NCBI GenBank assembly: GCA_900100095.1
Contig: FMTN01000006.1
Location: forward strand, 62,001-126,000
Source of the DNA: Lachnospiraceae bacterium C10
GTDB taxonomy: Bacteria > Bacillota > Clostridia > Lachnospirales > Lachnospiraceae
DNA: 64,000 nt
Direction: 5' to 3'
The notes under the pieces were generated by a model, which saw nothing but the letters and a program-made list of their open reading frames with translations, was not told where the DNA came from and did no database searches. Shown here piece by piece: positions 25,105-34,135 of this stretch. The first letter of the stretch is position 1. Every line of letters starts with the position of its first letter. The position numbers and the translations under genes were made by a program.

Positions 25105-26103
25105 ATGGAAAAACGTGTTATAACAACAGAACGCGTGGTGGAGGATGTAAAAAATGAGAACTCCCTCCGCCCACAGCGTTTATCAGAATACGTTGGACAG
25201 GCGAAAGCAAAAAGCAGTCTGGCGATTTATATTCAGGCGGCAAAGGAGAGAGGGGAATCCCTTGATCATGTGCTGTTCTACGGACCTCCGGGACTTGGTA
25301 AGACGACACTTTCCGGTATTATTGCCAATGAGATGGGGGTTCATGTGAAGATCACTTCCGGTCCTGCAATTGCAAAACCGGGAGAGATGGCAGCCATTTT
25401 AAGCGGACTGTCTGACGGAGATATTCTTTTTATTGACGAGATTCATCGACTGAACCGGCAGGTGGAAGAGGTTTTGTATCCTGCAATGGAGGATTTTGCC
25501 ATCGATATTATGATCGGAAAAGGTTCCCAGGCCAGATCCCTTCGACTGGATCTGCCAAGGTTCACCCTGGTGGGGGCGACGACGAGAGCAGGTATGCTTT
25601 CCGCACCTCTTCGGGATCGTTTTGGAGTCTTGTATCATCTGGAATTTTATACACCGGAGGAACTGATGCAGATTGTAACGGCATCAGCCAAAAAGCTGGA
25701 TGTTTCCATTGATCCGGACGGGGCGTATGAGATTGCAAGACGTTCAAGAGGAACGCCTCGACTTGCCAACCGTCTGCTGCGTAGAGTCAGAGATTTTGCG
25801 TTGGTAAAATTTGATGGTAAAATAACAAAAGAGGTCGCAGACGAGAGCCTGACACTTTTAGAAGTGGATGATATGGGGCTTGACATGTCAGACCGCAATA
25901 TATTGCTGACCATTATGGATCAGTTTCATGGGGGACCGGTAGGGCTTGATACACTGGCAGCATCAATTGGAGAGGATGCTGGAACCATTGAAGACGTCAT
26001 TGAGCCTTATCTGGTAAAGTCTAATCTGGTGCTTCGAACACCGAAGGGACGGATGGCAACAGAGGAATGCTACCGGCACTTTGGAAGAGAAAAATCCGAT
26101 TAA
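25105..26103 (+). CDS. ruvB: Holliday junction DNA helicase motor RuvB
   Basis: RuvB is the AAA+ motor for branch migration. The 332-residue protein shows Walker [12 protein letters not shown] (about 54-64), Walker [10 protein letters not shown] (about 108-116), sensor motif [18 protein letters not shown] (about 155-172, with the arginine finger) and a C-terminal winged helix (about 260-328). It starts with AAGGAG at good distance. Nothing is unusual. Confidence 0.97.
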   Translation: MEKRVITTERVVEDVKNENSLRPQRLSEYVGQAKAKSSLAIYIQAAKERGESLDHVLFYGPPGLGKTTLSGIIANEMGVHVKITSGPAIAKPGEMAAILSGLSDGDILFIDEIHRLNRQVEEVLYPAMEDFAIDIMIGKGSQARSLRLDLPRFTLVGATTRAGMLSAPLRDRFGVLYHLEFYTPEELMQIVTASAKKLDVSIDPDGAYEIARRSRGTPRLANRLLRRVRDFALVKFDGKITKEVADESLTLLEVDDMGLDMSDRNILLTIMDQFHGGPVGLDTLAASIGEDAGTIEDVIEPYLVKSNLVLRTPKGRMATEECYRHFGREKSD

Positions 26104-26108
26104 AAGGA

Positions 26109-26137
26109 TTGTTTTTATACACGCATCCTTTTATAAT
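26109..26137 (+). promoter_or_regulatory. Putative promoter for zapA
   Basis: TTGTTT (26109-26114), a 17-bp spacer and TATAAT (26132-26137) lie in the short gap after ruvB. The same region can also form a weak AAAAGGAT/ATCCTTTT hairpin (26103-26132). Confidence 0.5.
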
Positions 26138-26170
26138 AGACTTGAATAAGCTTACGAGAAGGAGAGACAT

Positions 26171-26617
26171 ATGTCTGCCAAGAAATCAGTCGCAGTGCTC
26201 ATAGGGGGCAAGGTATACAACCTGAGCGGATATGAAGAAGAAGAGTATATGCAGAAGGTTGCAGCTTACATCAACGGTAAGATTGAGGAGTTTTCCAAAC
26301 TGGAAGGCTATCGTAAGCAAAGCGCTGATATGAAAGCGACGCTGTTGGAGCTGAATATTGCTGATGATTATTTTAAGGCGAAAGAGCAGATTGAGAAATA
26401 CGAGCTTGATGCTCAGCAGAAGGAGAGAGACTTATATAATCTGAAGCATGAATTGATTACAGATCAGGTTAAGTCAGAAGATAATAGCAGTCGTATCAGG
26501 GAGTTGGAGAAGGAGAATGCGGAGCTTCGTCAGATCAAAGCGAAGCTGGAGGCATCATTGGAAGATGCCCTTCTTGGACCTTTGTCCGGCAAGCCTAGGA
26601 ATGATTTAGATACTTAG
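26171..26617 (+). CDS. zapA: Cell division protein ZapA
   Basis: ZapA bundles FtsZ filaments at mid-cell. The N-terminal ~80 residues hold the ZapA fold (VLIGGKVYNLSGYEEEEYMQ, residues 9-28). Residues about 70-138 form a charged coiled coil, giving a 148-residue protein, longer than the ~85-residue Bacillus protein but like the E. coli type in size. GAAGGAGAG precedes the ATG. A terminator-like hairpin follows. Confidence 0.9.
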   Translation: MSAKKSVAVLIGGKVYNLSGYEEEEYMQKVAAYINGKIEEFSKLEGYRKQSADMKATLLELNIADDYFKAKEQIEKYELDAQQKERDLYNLKHELITDQVKSEDNSSRIRELEKENAELRQIKAKLEASLEDALLGPLSGKPRNDLDT

Positions 26618-26623
26618 TGTTTT

Positions 26624-26655
26624 ACAGGGGATAGGAATATCCCCTGTATATTTTT
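26624..26655 (+). terminator. Terminator after zapA
   Basis: ACAGGGGATA (26624-26633) pairs perfectly with TATCCCCTGT (26638-26647) around GGAA, followed by ATATTTTT. The next gene starts only 13 nt later, so partial read-through is likely. Confidence 0.75.
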
Positions 26656-26667
26656 GGGAGTTTTTGT

Positions 26668-28872
26668 ATGTCAAGAAGACCAGATAACCGGATGGAAGTG
26701 TTATCACCGGCCGGTGACCTTTCTATTTTTAAAACAGTTGTAGATGCCGGAGCAGATGCTGTCTACTTTGGCGGTGATCTATTCGGAGCCAGAGCGTACG
26801 CTCATAATTTCACAAGGGAAGATGCAAAAGAAGGAATATCTTATGCGCATAACCGGGGCGCCAAGGCTTATCTGACGGTTAACACCCTCCTTAAGAACCT
26901 GGAAATTGAAAAAAAGCTGTATGATTATCTGAAGGATTACTATGAGATGGGACTGGATGCTGTCCTGGTGCAGGATTTTGGTGTCATGGAGCTGGTACAT
27001 AACTGTTTTCCGGATATGGAACTTCATATCAGTACGCAGGCCAATATTACAACCTCCTATGGAGCGGAATTTCTAAAAGATGCCGGCGCGAAGCGAATTG
27101 TCTGTGCAAGAGAGTTGTCGATACCGGAAATCGCATCCATTTACGATAAGACGCAGCTGGATCTGGAGTGTTTTGTTCATGGTGCCCTGTGTGTCTGCTA
27201 CTCCGGGCAGTGCCTGATGAGTTCTATGATCGGCGGACGAAGCGGTAACCGTGGAAGATGTGCTCAGCCGTGCCGGTTGGAGTATGATCTTTTGGATGCA
27301 TCGAAAAATGTTCGCAATATGCCGGGACCATATCTTTTAAGTCCGAAGGACATGAACGGAATTGCCGATCTGCCAAGGCTCTATGAGGCAGGCGTTTATT
27401 CTCTTAAGATTGAGGGACGAATGAAAAAGGCTGCATACGCTGAGGGTGTTGTAGCAATGTATCGGAAATATACAGATCTTCTGTTGTCAGAAGGTGTGGA
27501 AAATTATGCGGTCGATCCAAAGGATATGCAGCGTCTGTATGACTATGGCAATCGATGCGGTTTTACAAATTCATATTTTGACATGCGAAATGACAAAAAT
27601 ATGATTACTTATGTATCCCCGTCCCATTCGCATAAGAAAACCTCACCTGCTGACACGCCAAAAAAGAAGGAAGCCTCCTCGTATGTGACAGGACATTTTT
27701 ATGCAAAGGTGGGAGAGCCGATTGTTTTCACCTTATGTTCGGATGAACAGGTTATAACGGTAAACGGACCGGTTGCTTTAGAGGCAAAGAATGCCCCTAT
27801 GACAAAGGAGGCCATTGAAAAGCCTCTTCGTATGATGGGTGGCAGCGGATATGAATTGACAGATCTTGTGCTTGAACTGTCCGGTTCGCTGTTTATTCCG
27901 GCCAAAGAGTTAAAGGCGATTCGAAGAGAGGCACTAGCTCAACTCGGTCAAAAGAAGACGGTTGTAAAAGAACCTGTGGTCATTGGGGAGAGAACTTCGT
28001 ACGCCCTTCCTTCCATCGCTTTTTCTAAGAAATCAAAGGGAGAATCCCTTCCTGTTTTGATTATGACGGAGACGAAGATGCAGGAGAAACTTGCGGTTTC
28101 ATTTCTTCAGAAGAATCATCAGGATGGAATTCTTGCTATTTCCTTTGATGCTTTCTTAAAAAAAGAGGAAGAGGAACTGACAGAGATCCTGGATCGCCTG
28201 CATGCAGCAAAGGGAAAGCTGTATCTTCGTCTGCCTCTGGTACTTCGGAAGCGAAACCTTAAAGCTTTGGAACAGCAGGTGGAACGTATGGAGCGGATTG
28301 ACGGTGTTATGGTATCATCGTATGACAGCGTAGGGTTTGTCAGAGAACATTTACCGAAGATGGATATCATTGCAGATCACAGGCTTTATGTATGGAGTGA
28401 TCGCACGCAGCAGGCCTATGAAACAAAGGGAATTTCTGTTTTCAGTGCGCCGGTGGAACTGAACCGTAAAGAACTGTCGCATCGGGATCTACAGAGCTGC
28501 TACCTTACAGTGTATGGACGGCTTCCGCTTATGTATACGGCAAATTGTCAGCATAAGAATTCGGTTGGTTGTGATGAAAGAAGCGAAACGCTTTATTTGA
28601 AGGATCGTTATCAGAAGGAATTTCCGGTCAGAAATATCTGCTCAAGCTGTGTCAATGTTATATATAACAGTCTTCCGACATCACTTTTCGGCAAAGCGGG
28701 TGAGGTGAAGGATTTATCACCGGGAGGCCTTCGGGTGGACTTTACCTTTGAACGTGAGGCAGAGGTAACAGAGGTGTTACAGCGGCTTGAGGACTTGTGT
28801 CATGGAATTGATACGACAGAGATATCGTTTACAGATATTACAAGAGGGCATTTTAACAGAGGGGTTGAATAG
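26668..28872 (+). CDS. U32 family peptidase / tRNA or rRNA modification protein (DUF3656-type)
   Basis: This 734-residue protein has an N-terminal U32 domain with LSPAGDLSIFKTVVDAGADA (residues 12-31), FVHGALCVCYSGQCLMS and GGRSGNRGRCAQPCR (about 190-204), which carry conserved cysteines. A long C-terminal extension (about 390-730) matches the size of U32-DUF3656 proteins. U32 proteins were first called collagenases. Several are now known to act in RNA hydroxylation (RlhA, TrhP), so the peptidase label is historical. The C-terminal cysteines (MYTANCQHKNSVGC) may add a metal site. The stop overlaps the next GTG by 1 nt. Confidence 0.88.
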   Translation: MSRRPDNRMEVLSPAGDLSIFKTVVDAGADAVYFGGDLFGARAYAHNFTREDAKEGISYAHNRGAKAYLTVNTLLKNLEIEKKLYDYLKDYYEMGLDAVLVQDFGVMELVHNCFPDMELHISTQANITTSYGAEFLKDAGAKRIVCARELSIPEIASIYDKTQLDLECFVHGALCVCYSGQCLMSSMIGGRSGNRGRCAQPCRLEYDLLDASKNVRNMPGPYLLSPKDMNGIADLPRLYEAGVYSLKIEGRMKKAAYAEGVVAMYRKYTDLLLSEGVENYAVDPKDMQRLYDYGNRCGFTNSYFDMRNDKNMITYVSPSHSHKKTSPADTPKKKEASSYVTGHFYAKVGEPIVFTLCSDEQVITVNGPVALEAKNAPMTKEAIEKPLRMMGGSGYELTDLVLELSGSLFIPAKELKAIRREALAQLGQKKTVVKEPVVIGERTSYALPSIAFSKKSKGESLPVLIMTETKMQEKLAVSFLQKNHQDGILAISFDAFLKKEEEELTEILDRLHAAKGKLYLRLPLVLRKRNLKALEQQVERMERIDGVMVSSYDSVGFVREHLPKMDIIADHRLYVWSDRTQQAYETKGISVFSAPVELNRKELSHRDLQSCYLTVYGRLPLMYTANCQHKNSVGCDERSETLYLKDRYQKEFPVRNICSSCVNVIYNSLPTSLFGKAGEVKDLSPGGLRVDFTFEREAEVTEVLQRLEDLCHGIDTTEISFTDITRGHFNRGVE

Positions 28873-30218
28873 TGATTCATTTAGTTACAGAAATTGTTCG
28901 TCTGCTTTTGATTGTAATGATTGCAATCTACACATATGACAGCTTTAAAGCCCTTCGGTCGAATACATCGCCGGAGGAGGCAAATTTATTATATTTCAAG
29001 CAGACAATACTGCTGTATATGACGATTTTTTGTTCGAGTCTGGTCTTGTATCTTCACACGAACGATCAAAGAGTCATTATTATTACAGCGGCGGAAAGTG
29101 TTTTGTTTGCATTGGCGATGTTGATTTATAAGAATGTTTATCAATATGCCAATAAGCCACTGGTCAACAATATGTGTATGCTTTTGGCCATCAGCATTAT
29201 GATTCTGACAAGACTTCGGATCGAACATGCCATCCGGCAGCTGTTTATGACAGCTGCAGCGCTTCTTGTCACCTGTATCATTCCTCTTATGATTGAAAAG
29301 CTTAGGCTTTGGAAAAAACTGACCTTTCTGTATGCGGCCGTTGGAATTGTAGCCTTGGCAGCGGTGGCAGTTCTGGGACGGGAGACTTACGGAGCCAAAA
29401 TCAATATCAAAGTCGGCCCGGTTCTCTTGCAGCCGTCGGAGTTCGTCAAGATTCTTCTGGTATTCTTTATTGCCAGTATGCTTTACGCTCGAACCGATTT
29501 CCGGCAGGTTGTAATCACAGGAATCATTACAGCTCTTATGGTCTTGATTCTTGTGGCATCAAAAGACCTGGGATCTGCTTTTATCTTTTTCATAACGTAT
29601 CTTGTTATGGTTTATGTATCGACACAGCGTCCGGTATATCTTCTGGCGGGGGTCGGAATGATGGTTCTGGCGGCTGTCGCCGGATATTTTATGTTCGCCC
29701 ACGTCAGGGTTCGTGTGCTGGCATGGCAGGATCCATTGTCGGTTGTCAACGATCAGGGATACCAGATCTGTCAGTCTCTTTTTGCGATTGGAACAGGTGG
29801 CTGGTTCGGAAGCGGCCTTTATCAGGGAATGCCGGAAAAGATTCCGGTTGTTACGACGGATTTCGTATTTTCTGCTATTTCTGAAGAGCTTGGTGCGTTG
29901 TTTGCATTAAGCATGATTTTTATATGTATCAGCAATTTCTTGATGTTTTTCAATATTGCCATGCAGATTCGAGACCAATTTTATAAGCTGATTGCCCTTG
30001 GGCTTGGTACGGTATACGGCATTCAGGTATTTACAACCCTTGGCGGAGTAACGAAATTTATTCCATCCACGGGTGTGACCCTGCCTCTGGTCAGTTACGG
30101 AGGAAGTTCGATCCTGTCGACAATGATGCTGTTTGCCATTATCCAGGGACTGTATAAGAGAGCATTTTCAGAAGGAGACCTTCATGAGAAGAAGCAAAAG
30201 AAACGGAAAAGAGCCTGA
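28872..30218 (+). CDS. SEDS family peptidoglycan polymerase (FtsW/RodA/SpoVE type)
   Basis: This 448-residue membrane protein has about ten to twelve helices and the SEDS signatures QPSEFVKILLVFF (about 186-198), SKDLGSAFIFF and TGVTLPLVSYGGSSILS (about 397-413). SEDS proteins polymerise lipid II with a partner class B PBP, and such a PBP is the next gene, overlapping by 35 nt. Whether it serves division, elongation or sporulation cannot be told from sequence. The start is GTG, overlapping the previous stop. Confidence 0.93.
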   Translation: MIHLVTEIVRLLLIVMIAIYTYDSFKALRSNTSPEEANLLYFKQTILLYMTIFCSSLVLYLHTNDQRVIIITAAESVLFALAMLIYKNVYQYANKPLVNNMCMLLAISIMILTRLRIEHAIRQLFMTAAALLVTCIIPLMIEKLRLWKKLTFLYAAVGIVALAAVAVLGRETYGAKINIKVGPVLLQPSEFVKILLVFFIASMLYARTDFRQVVITGIITALMVLILVASKDLGSAFIFFITYLVMVYVSTQRPVYLLAGVGMMVLAAVAGYFMFAHVRVRVLAWQDPLSVVNDQGYQICQSLFAIGTGGWFGSGLYQGMPEKIPVVTTDFVFSAISEELGALFALSMIFICISNFLMFFNIAMQIRDQFYKLIALGLGTVYGIQVFTTLGGVTKFIPSTGVTLPLVSYGGSSILSTMMLFAIIQGLYKRAFSEGDLHEKKQKKRKRA

Positions 30219-31686
30219 TATCATTGATTTGGATACGGGGAATGATTTAAACAGCAGAAAAGGGGCAAGGCGAGGCCGCCGTCATGCGAGAAATGTTGAA
30301 TTTGCCGTTGTGACCTATGCTTTTTTGTTTTTGTTTATAGGACTTTGCGCATATTTTGTGTATTTTGTCTCATTCAAAAGCGAAGATTTTATTAATCACG
30401 CATCCAATGCCAGACTGTCGAAGCTTTCCGATACGGTAAGAAGAGGAAATATCACGACAAAAGACGGAGTGATCCTTGCCAAAAGCCGGCAAAAGGGCAA
30501 AACGGAGATTAGAATCTACCCGAAAGGGAACATGTATGCTCATGTTGTCGGTTATAATTCCAATGGAATGGCAGGGGTGGAACAGGAGAGTAATTTCCAG
30601 CTGCTTCGGTCCCATTCCTTTTTTCTGACACGGATTGCGAATGATTTAGCCAATAAAAAAAGTCAGGGTGATACCGTTGTTACGACACTGGATTCGAAAT
30701 TACAAGAGGTGGCATATAACGGAATCGGCTCCTATAAAGGGGCGGCGGTGGCAATCGATCCTGCAACAGGGGCTGTTCTTGCCATGGTGTCAAAGCCGGA
30801 TTTTGATCCCAATACCGTTGCGTCCTCCTGGAAGAGCCTTTCATCTTCTGAAAACGGGTCTTCTGTTCTGTTAAACCGGGCAACACAGGGGCTGTATCCT
30901 CCGGGATCAACCTTTAAGATTGTAACCTCCTTGTCCTATCTGGAAAACGGGGGAAAGACCTCGGATATCTTCCAGTGTAACGGTGGACTGACCAACCAGG
31001 GCTATACGATGCATTGCTATGGCGGAGAGGTGCATGGAAGACAGGATTTGTTCCAGGCCTTTGGAAATTCCTGTAACATTGCTTATGCAACGGCTGGTCT
31101 GTCTCTTGAAAAAGGAGAACTGATGGATACGGCGCAACGACTTTTGTTTAATAAAGACCTGCCGACCACGCTTTCCAATGTAAAGAAGAGCCGTTTTACG
31201 ATGGAGGAGGTTGATCATAAGCCGCTTGTGATGCAGACATCCATCGGACAGGGAAATACACTGGTTACACCGTTGCACATGGCGATGCTTGCTTCTGCCA
31301 TTGCCAATGACGGCAAGATGGTGCAGACACATGATATCGACCATATTGAGAATGATAACGGCAGTCTGGTTAAATCCTTTGACCATAAGAATGAAACAAC
31401 CATTATGAAGAAGGAAGAGGCAAAGATGCTTCGTCGCCTGATGCGATATGTGGTGACAAACGGTACAGGAAGGAAGCTGAGCGGTGCGTCCTATAAAGCC
31501 TATGGAAAAACAGGTACAGCAGAATATTCTTCGAACAAGAGGGAATCCCATTCCTGGTTTGTTGGATTTGCTAAAAAAGGAAAAAAGAAGATTGCTGTCG
31601 CTGTTGTCATGGAGGGAGCCGGTGCAGGTTCTGCCTATGCGTTGCCGTTGGCTGGAAGGATATTTGACACCTACCTGGGAGAATAA
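30184..31686 (+). CDS. Class B penicillin-binding protein (transpeptidase)
   Basis: This 500-residue PBP has one N-terminal membrane helix (about residues 42-62) after a basic cytoplasmic tail, a short non-catalytic region, and a transpeptidase domain. Its active-site motifs are GSTFKI (SxxK), GNSCN (SxN) and YGKTGTAEYS (KTG). It lacks PASTA domains and resembles the PbpA type that works with an FtsW/RodA polymerase. ATG 30184 follows AAGGAGA; the longer frame from 30133 lies inside the SEDS gene. The two genes form a polymerase/transpeptidase pair. Confidence 0.93.
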   Translation: MRRSKRNGKEPDIIDLDTGNDLNSRKGARRGRRHARNVEFAVVTYAFLFLFIGLCAYFVYFVSFKSEDFINHASNARLSKLSDTVRRGNITTKDGVILAKSRQKGKTEIRIYPKGNMYAHVVGYNSNGMAGVEQESNFQLLRSHSFFLTRIANDLANKKSQGDTVVTTLDSKLQEVAYNGIGSYKGAAVAIDPATGAVLAMVSKPDFDPNTVASSWKSLSSSENGSSVLLNRATQGLYPPGSTFKIVTSLSYLENGGKTSDIFQCNGGLTNQGYTMHCYGGEVHGRQDLFQAFGNSCNIAYATAGLSLEKGELMDTAQRLLFNKDLPTTLSNVKKSRFTMEEVDHKPLVMQTSIGQGNTLVTPLHMAMLASAIANDGKMVQTHDIDHIENDNGSLVKSFDHKNETTIMKKEEAKMLRRLMRYVVTNGTGRKLSGASYKAYGKTGTAEYSSNKRESHSWFVGFAKKGKKKIAVAVVMEGAGAGSAYALPLAGRIFDTYLGE

Positions 31687-31698
31687 TATACTTCATAT

Positions 31699-32085
31699 AT
31701 GAGAAAATGGGATTTGAGACAAACACTGCTTTTTTACGAAGATATGCCGGTTTGCAGTCATAGAATGAAAGCGTCGAAGCTTATTTCCCATATTGTTCGT
31801 GGGGATCATATTCCGCGTGTCTATCTTTTGATTCTCTCGAATCATCCGGGAGACTTTATGGAGATTGTCGAATGCGGCCATGGGCTGGGATGGTATCCTT
31901 TGACCCATCAGGTGGCGAGGGTGATCGGAATCACAGAAGGAAAAGAAAAGGCCTATCGCCTGATGGAGGAAATTGTAACGGATGTCTTTTCTCCGGGAAA
32001 GGATCTGAAAGCGGGGTATCAGGATAAAGTGTTCTTAACTTCAAAAGAATATAAAAGGAGGTTAAGACATGGTTATACTGTGTAG
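31699..32085 (+). CDS. Hypothetical protein, unrecognised
   Basis: A 128-residue hydrophilic protein with no membrane helix or signal peptide. I do not recognise a family. It opens MRKWDLRQTLLFYEDM, has GDFMEIVECGHGLGWYPL in the middle, and a basic C-terminus. GGGAGAA lies 12 nt before the ATG. It follows the PBP gene by 12 nt and overlaps the DUF2953 gene by 17 nt, so it belongs to a transcript linking cell-wall and sporulation-type genes. Base composition is like its neighbours. Coding potential is supported by tight packing and strand. Confidence 0.7.
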   Translation: MRKWDLRQTLLFYEDMPVCSHRMKASKLISHIVRGDHIPRVYLLILSNHPGDFMEIVECGHGLGWYPLTHQVARVIGITEGKEKAYRLMEEIVTDVFSPGKDLKAGYQDKVFLTSKEYKRRLRHGYTV

Positions 32086-32803
32086 GATCCTGCTGGGGAT
32101 ATTGCTTTTTGTTCTGTTGCTTTTGTGTTATCTTTTGTTTTCGCCGGTCTGTTATCGCATATATGCGAACCTTGACGAAGGTGAGGCAGAGGCAAAGGTA
32201 TATGATCTGCTTAGACTTCTCCATCTCTCGTTTCAGTATCGGGATGGACGGGGTGTACTTTTCGGAAAAGTCTTGTATGGGATTCTTAAAATAGACGAGG
32301 AAATCATATCTCAGACAAAGGAAGAACCAAAGGAAAAGAAAACACCCCAAAAAACAAAGAAAAAGCCAAAAAAGGAAAAGACAAAGGAAAAAAAGGAAGA
32401 GAAGAGCAATACCGGCGGTGGATTAAAAGCGATGGTGACAGATGGATCATTAAGAGATGCCTTGCCGGTTGTCCTTTCTTTTATCCGCAAACTTATTCTT
32501 GTGTTAAAGCCAAAGAAAATGGTGCTGCAGCTTCGCTATTCACTGGGAGAACCGGATCTTACCGGGTATTTGACCGGCGCGGCAAGCGTTTTGCCGCTGG
32601 CCTACCGGAAAGATGTGAGGTTGGAAGCTGACTTTTCATCCGATGTGTGTTATGCCAAAGGCTATGTGAAATTAAAAGGTCACGTATGCCTTATAAGCCT
32701 TATGATACTGGCAATTCGTTTGTTCTTTAAAAAAGAGATACAACAATGTATGGATTCTTATAAGGGAGTTAAGAAAAAAGGAGTAAAACATGGCAAGAGA
32801 TAA
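32069..32803 (+). CDS. DUF2953 domain protein (YtfI-like)
   Basis: This 244-residue protein has an N-terminal membrane helix (about 3-27), a strongly lysine/glutamate-rich linker (about 85-120, mostly K, E and P) and a C-terminal DUF2953 region with LQLRYSLGEPDLTGYLTG (about 152-169). In Bacillus the homologue ytfI lies next to ytfJ, and the same pair is seen here. Its function is unknown; the neighbourhood suggests sporulation. The AAAAGGAGG box is just upstream. Confidence 0.82.
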   Translation: MVILCRILLGILLFVLLLLCYLLFSPVCYRIYANLDEGEAEAKVYDLLRLLHLSFQYRDGRGVLFGKVLYGILKIDEEIISQTKEEPKEKKTPQKTKKKPKKEKTKEKKEEKSNTGGGLKAMVTDGSLRDALPVVLSFIRKLILVLKPKKMVLQLRYSLGEPDLTGYLTGAASVLPLAYRKDVRLEADFSSDVCYAKGYVKLKGHVCLISLMILAIRLFFKKEIQQCMDSYKGVKKKGVKHGKR

Positions 32804-33233
32804 TACGAATTTTGAAAATACGGTTTCATCCCTGTTTCAGGGTATGGACAGTTTTTTGACCTCAAGAACGGTTGTGGGAGAGCCGATTACCTTTGGTGAT
32901 ACCACCATTGTACCGCTGGTTAACGTATCCTTTGGCGTGGGAGCCGGTGCTTTTTCCAATGAAAAGTCCAATAACGGCGGCGGCGGAATGGGAGGAAAAA
33001 TGTCCCCTTCCGCTGTTCTGGTAATTCATAACGGTACCACCAGACTGATTAATATTGCGACAAATTCCGGTATGGATAAGCTTTTGGATCTGGTTCCGGA
33101 TTTTGTAGACTCCATTAAGAGTAAGAAGGCCGGAGCGAAGAGAAGTGGTTCGGAAGAGGCGGCCAGGGAAGAGGCAGCGGATATTATCCGGGACGAAGTC
33201 AATACGGTGACAGAAGGAATGCTCGAAGATTAG
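32790..33233 (+). CDS. ytfJ: GerW family sporulation protein YtfJ
   Basis: This 147-residue protein has the YtfJ/GerW core: VGEPITFGDTTIVPLVNVSF (about 30-49), a glycine-rich GGGGMGGKMSP loop (about 66-76) and PSAVLVIHNG. Bacillus GerW is a spore inner-membrane-associated protein needed for normal germination. It overlaps the DUF2953 gene by 14 nt. Together with that neighbour it implies that the organism is or descends from a spore former. A strong terminator follows. Confidence 0.92.
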   Translation: MARDNTNFENTVSSLFQGMDSFLTSRTVVGEPITFGDTTIVPLVNVSFGVGAGAFSNEKSNNGGGGMGGKMSPSAVLVIHNGTTRLINIATNSGMDKLLDLVPDFVDSIKSKKAGAKRSGSEEAAREEAADIIRDEVNTVTEGMLED

Positions 33234-33242
33234 AAAATTAGA

Positions 33243-33279
33243 AAACACCTGTGGTTTGATGAGAACCACAGGTGTTTTT
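33243..33279 (+). terminator. Terminator after ytfJ
   Basis: AAACACCTGTGGTT (33243-33256) pairs with AACCACAGGTGTTT (33264-33277), a perfect stem that ends in a T-run. Confidence 0.88.
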
Positions 33280-33325
33280 ATCTTCACATTTTTTTGTTCC
33301 ATAATTCTTCGGCTAAAGAAGGGTA

Positions 33326-33357
33326 ACAAAAAAGCAACCAGCAGAACTGGTTGCTTT
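33326..33357 (-). terminator. Terminator of rpmB (minus strand)
   Basis: On the minus strand AAAGCAACCAG (33357-33347) pairs with CTGGTTGCTTT (33341-33331) around a 5-nt loop, followed by TTTTTTG. It ends rpmB transcription opposite the ytfJ terminator. Confidence 0.85.
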
Positions 33358-33369
33358 CATTGTTCTTAC

Positions 33370-33555
33370 TTATGCTCTCTCAACAGCGCCGGAACGTAAG
33401 CAGGAAGTGCAAACATATAATCTCTTTGGAGTACCGTTAACGATACATTTAACTGATTTTACATTTGATTTCCAGATACGATTTGATCTTCTATGAGAAT
33501 GGCTCACATTGTTACCGAAATGAGCACCCTTACCGCATACTGCACATTTTGCCAT
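33370..33555 (-). CDS. rpmB: 50S ribosomal protein L28
   Basis: The 61-residue protein is L28, recognised by MAKCAVCGKGAHFGNNVSHS followed by HRRSNR. The CxxC near the N-terminus (Cys4, Cys7) and another pair, CTSC, near residues 53-56 make this a zinc-binding (C+) paralogue. It is divergent from yloU-fakA-recG, the conserved Firmicute arrangement. AAGGAGG lies 7-8 nt before the ATG. Confidence 0.97.
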   Translation of the reverse strand: MAKCAVCGKGAHFGNNVSHSHRRSNRIWKSNVKSVKCIVNGTPKRLYVCTSCLRSGAVERA

Positions 33556-33609
33556 CGTAGCACCTCCTTGGCCTCAAATTTTGAGTCGCTCTCACGACAC
33601 AACAAATGT

Positions 33610-33638
33610 AGTTTAGCAAAAGATTGCAAAAATTGCAA
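33610..33638 (-). promoter_or_regulatory. Putative rpmB promoter
   Basis: Minus strand: TTGCAA (33638-33633), 17-bp spacer, TAAACT (33615-33610). This gives an mRNA leader of about 48 nt before rpmB. Confidence 0.5.
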
Positions 33639-33652
33639 GAAGTTTTTTTACA

Positions 33653-33680
33653 TTGCACTTTCTTTTAAATCGTATATAAT
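33653..33680 (+). promoter_or_regulatory. Putative promoter of the yloU-fakA-recG operon
   Basis: TTGCAC (33653-33658), a 16-bp spacer and a perfect TATAAT (33675-33680) lie about 78 nt before the yloU start, back to back with the rpmB promoter. Confidence 0.65.
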
Positions 33681-33757
33681 ATTCCATAGTGATAGAGTCG
33701 CTAATTTTATCGAATTCATCGACTAAATTAACAATAATAGAATTGGAGGTACGTCTA

Positions 33758-34123
33758 ATGCAAGGTCAGGGACAGATGGAGAATGATCTGGGTAAGATCA
33801 TTATTGATACCGACGTAATTGCAACGTATGCAGGTTCCGTAGCCGTAGAGTGCTTTGGCATCGTAGGTATGGCTGCTGTTAACATGAAGGATGGGCTGGT
33901 TAAGCTTTTGAAGAAAGAGTATTTAGGCCATGGCATCGATGTAACTGTAAATGATCATAATGTAATTTCTTTGGATTTCCACTGCATCATTTCTTATGGT
34001 GTAAGCATTGCCGCAGTGTCAGACAATCTGAAAGAAACCGTTAAATACAAAGTGGAAGAATTCACCGGTATGACGGTTGATTCCATTAATGTCTATGTTG
34101 AAGGCATTCGCGTGATTGATTAA
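33758..34123 (+). CDS. Asp23/Gls24 family envelope stress protein (YloU-like)
   Basis: This 121-residue protein belongs to the Asp23/Gls24 family (GKIIIDTDVIATYAGSVAVE, about 10-29; VNVYVEGIRV at the end). ATG 33758 follows TTGGAGGT by 7 nt. A longer frame from 33689 runs over the promoter and is rejected. In Bacillus, yloU lies just upstream of the fatty-acid kinase gene, exactly as here. Family members associate with the membrane or cell envelope; a link to lipid metabolism is inferred from context. Confidence 0.93.
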   Translation: MQGQGQMENDLGKIIIDTDVIATYAGSVAVECFGIVGMAAVNMKDGLVKLLKKEYLGHGIDVTVNDHNVISLDFHCIISYGVSIAAVSDNLKETVKYKVEEFTGMTVDSINVYVEGIRVID

Positions 34124-34135
34124 GGAGGATAGAAC

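Noticed and set aside
29309-29884. 191-codon frame in another frame of the SEDS gene
   Set aside because: Glycine/serine-rich composition typical of an out-of-frame membrane gene; the SEDS frame carries the family motifs.
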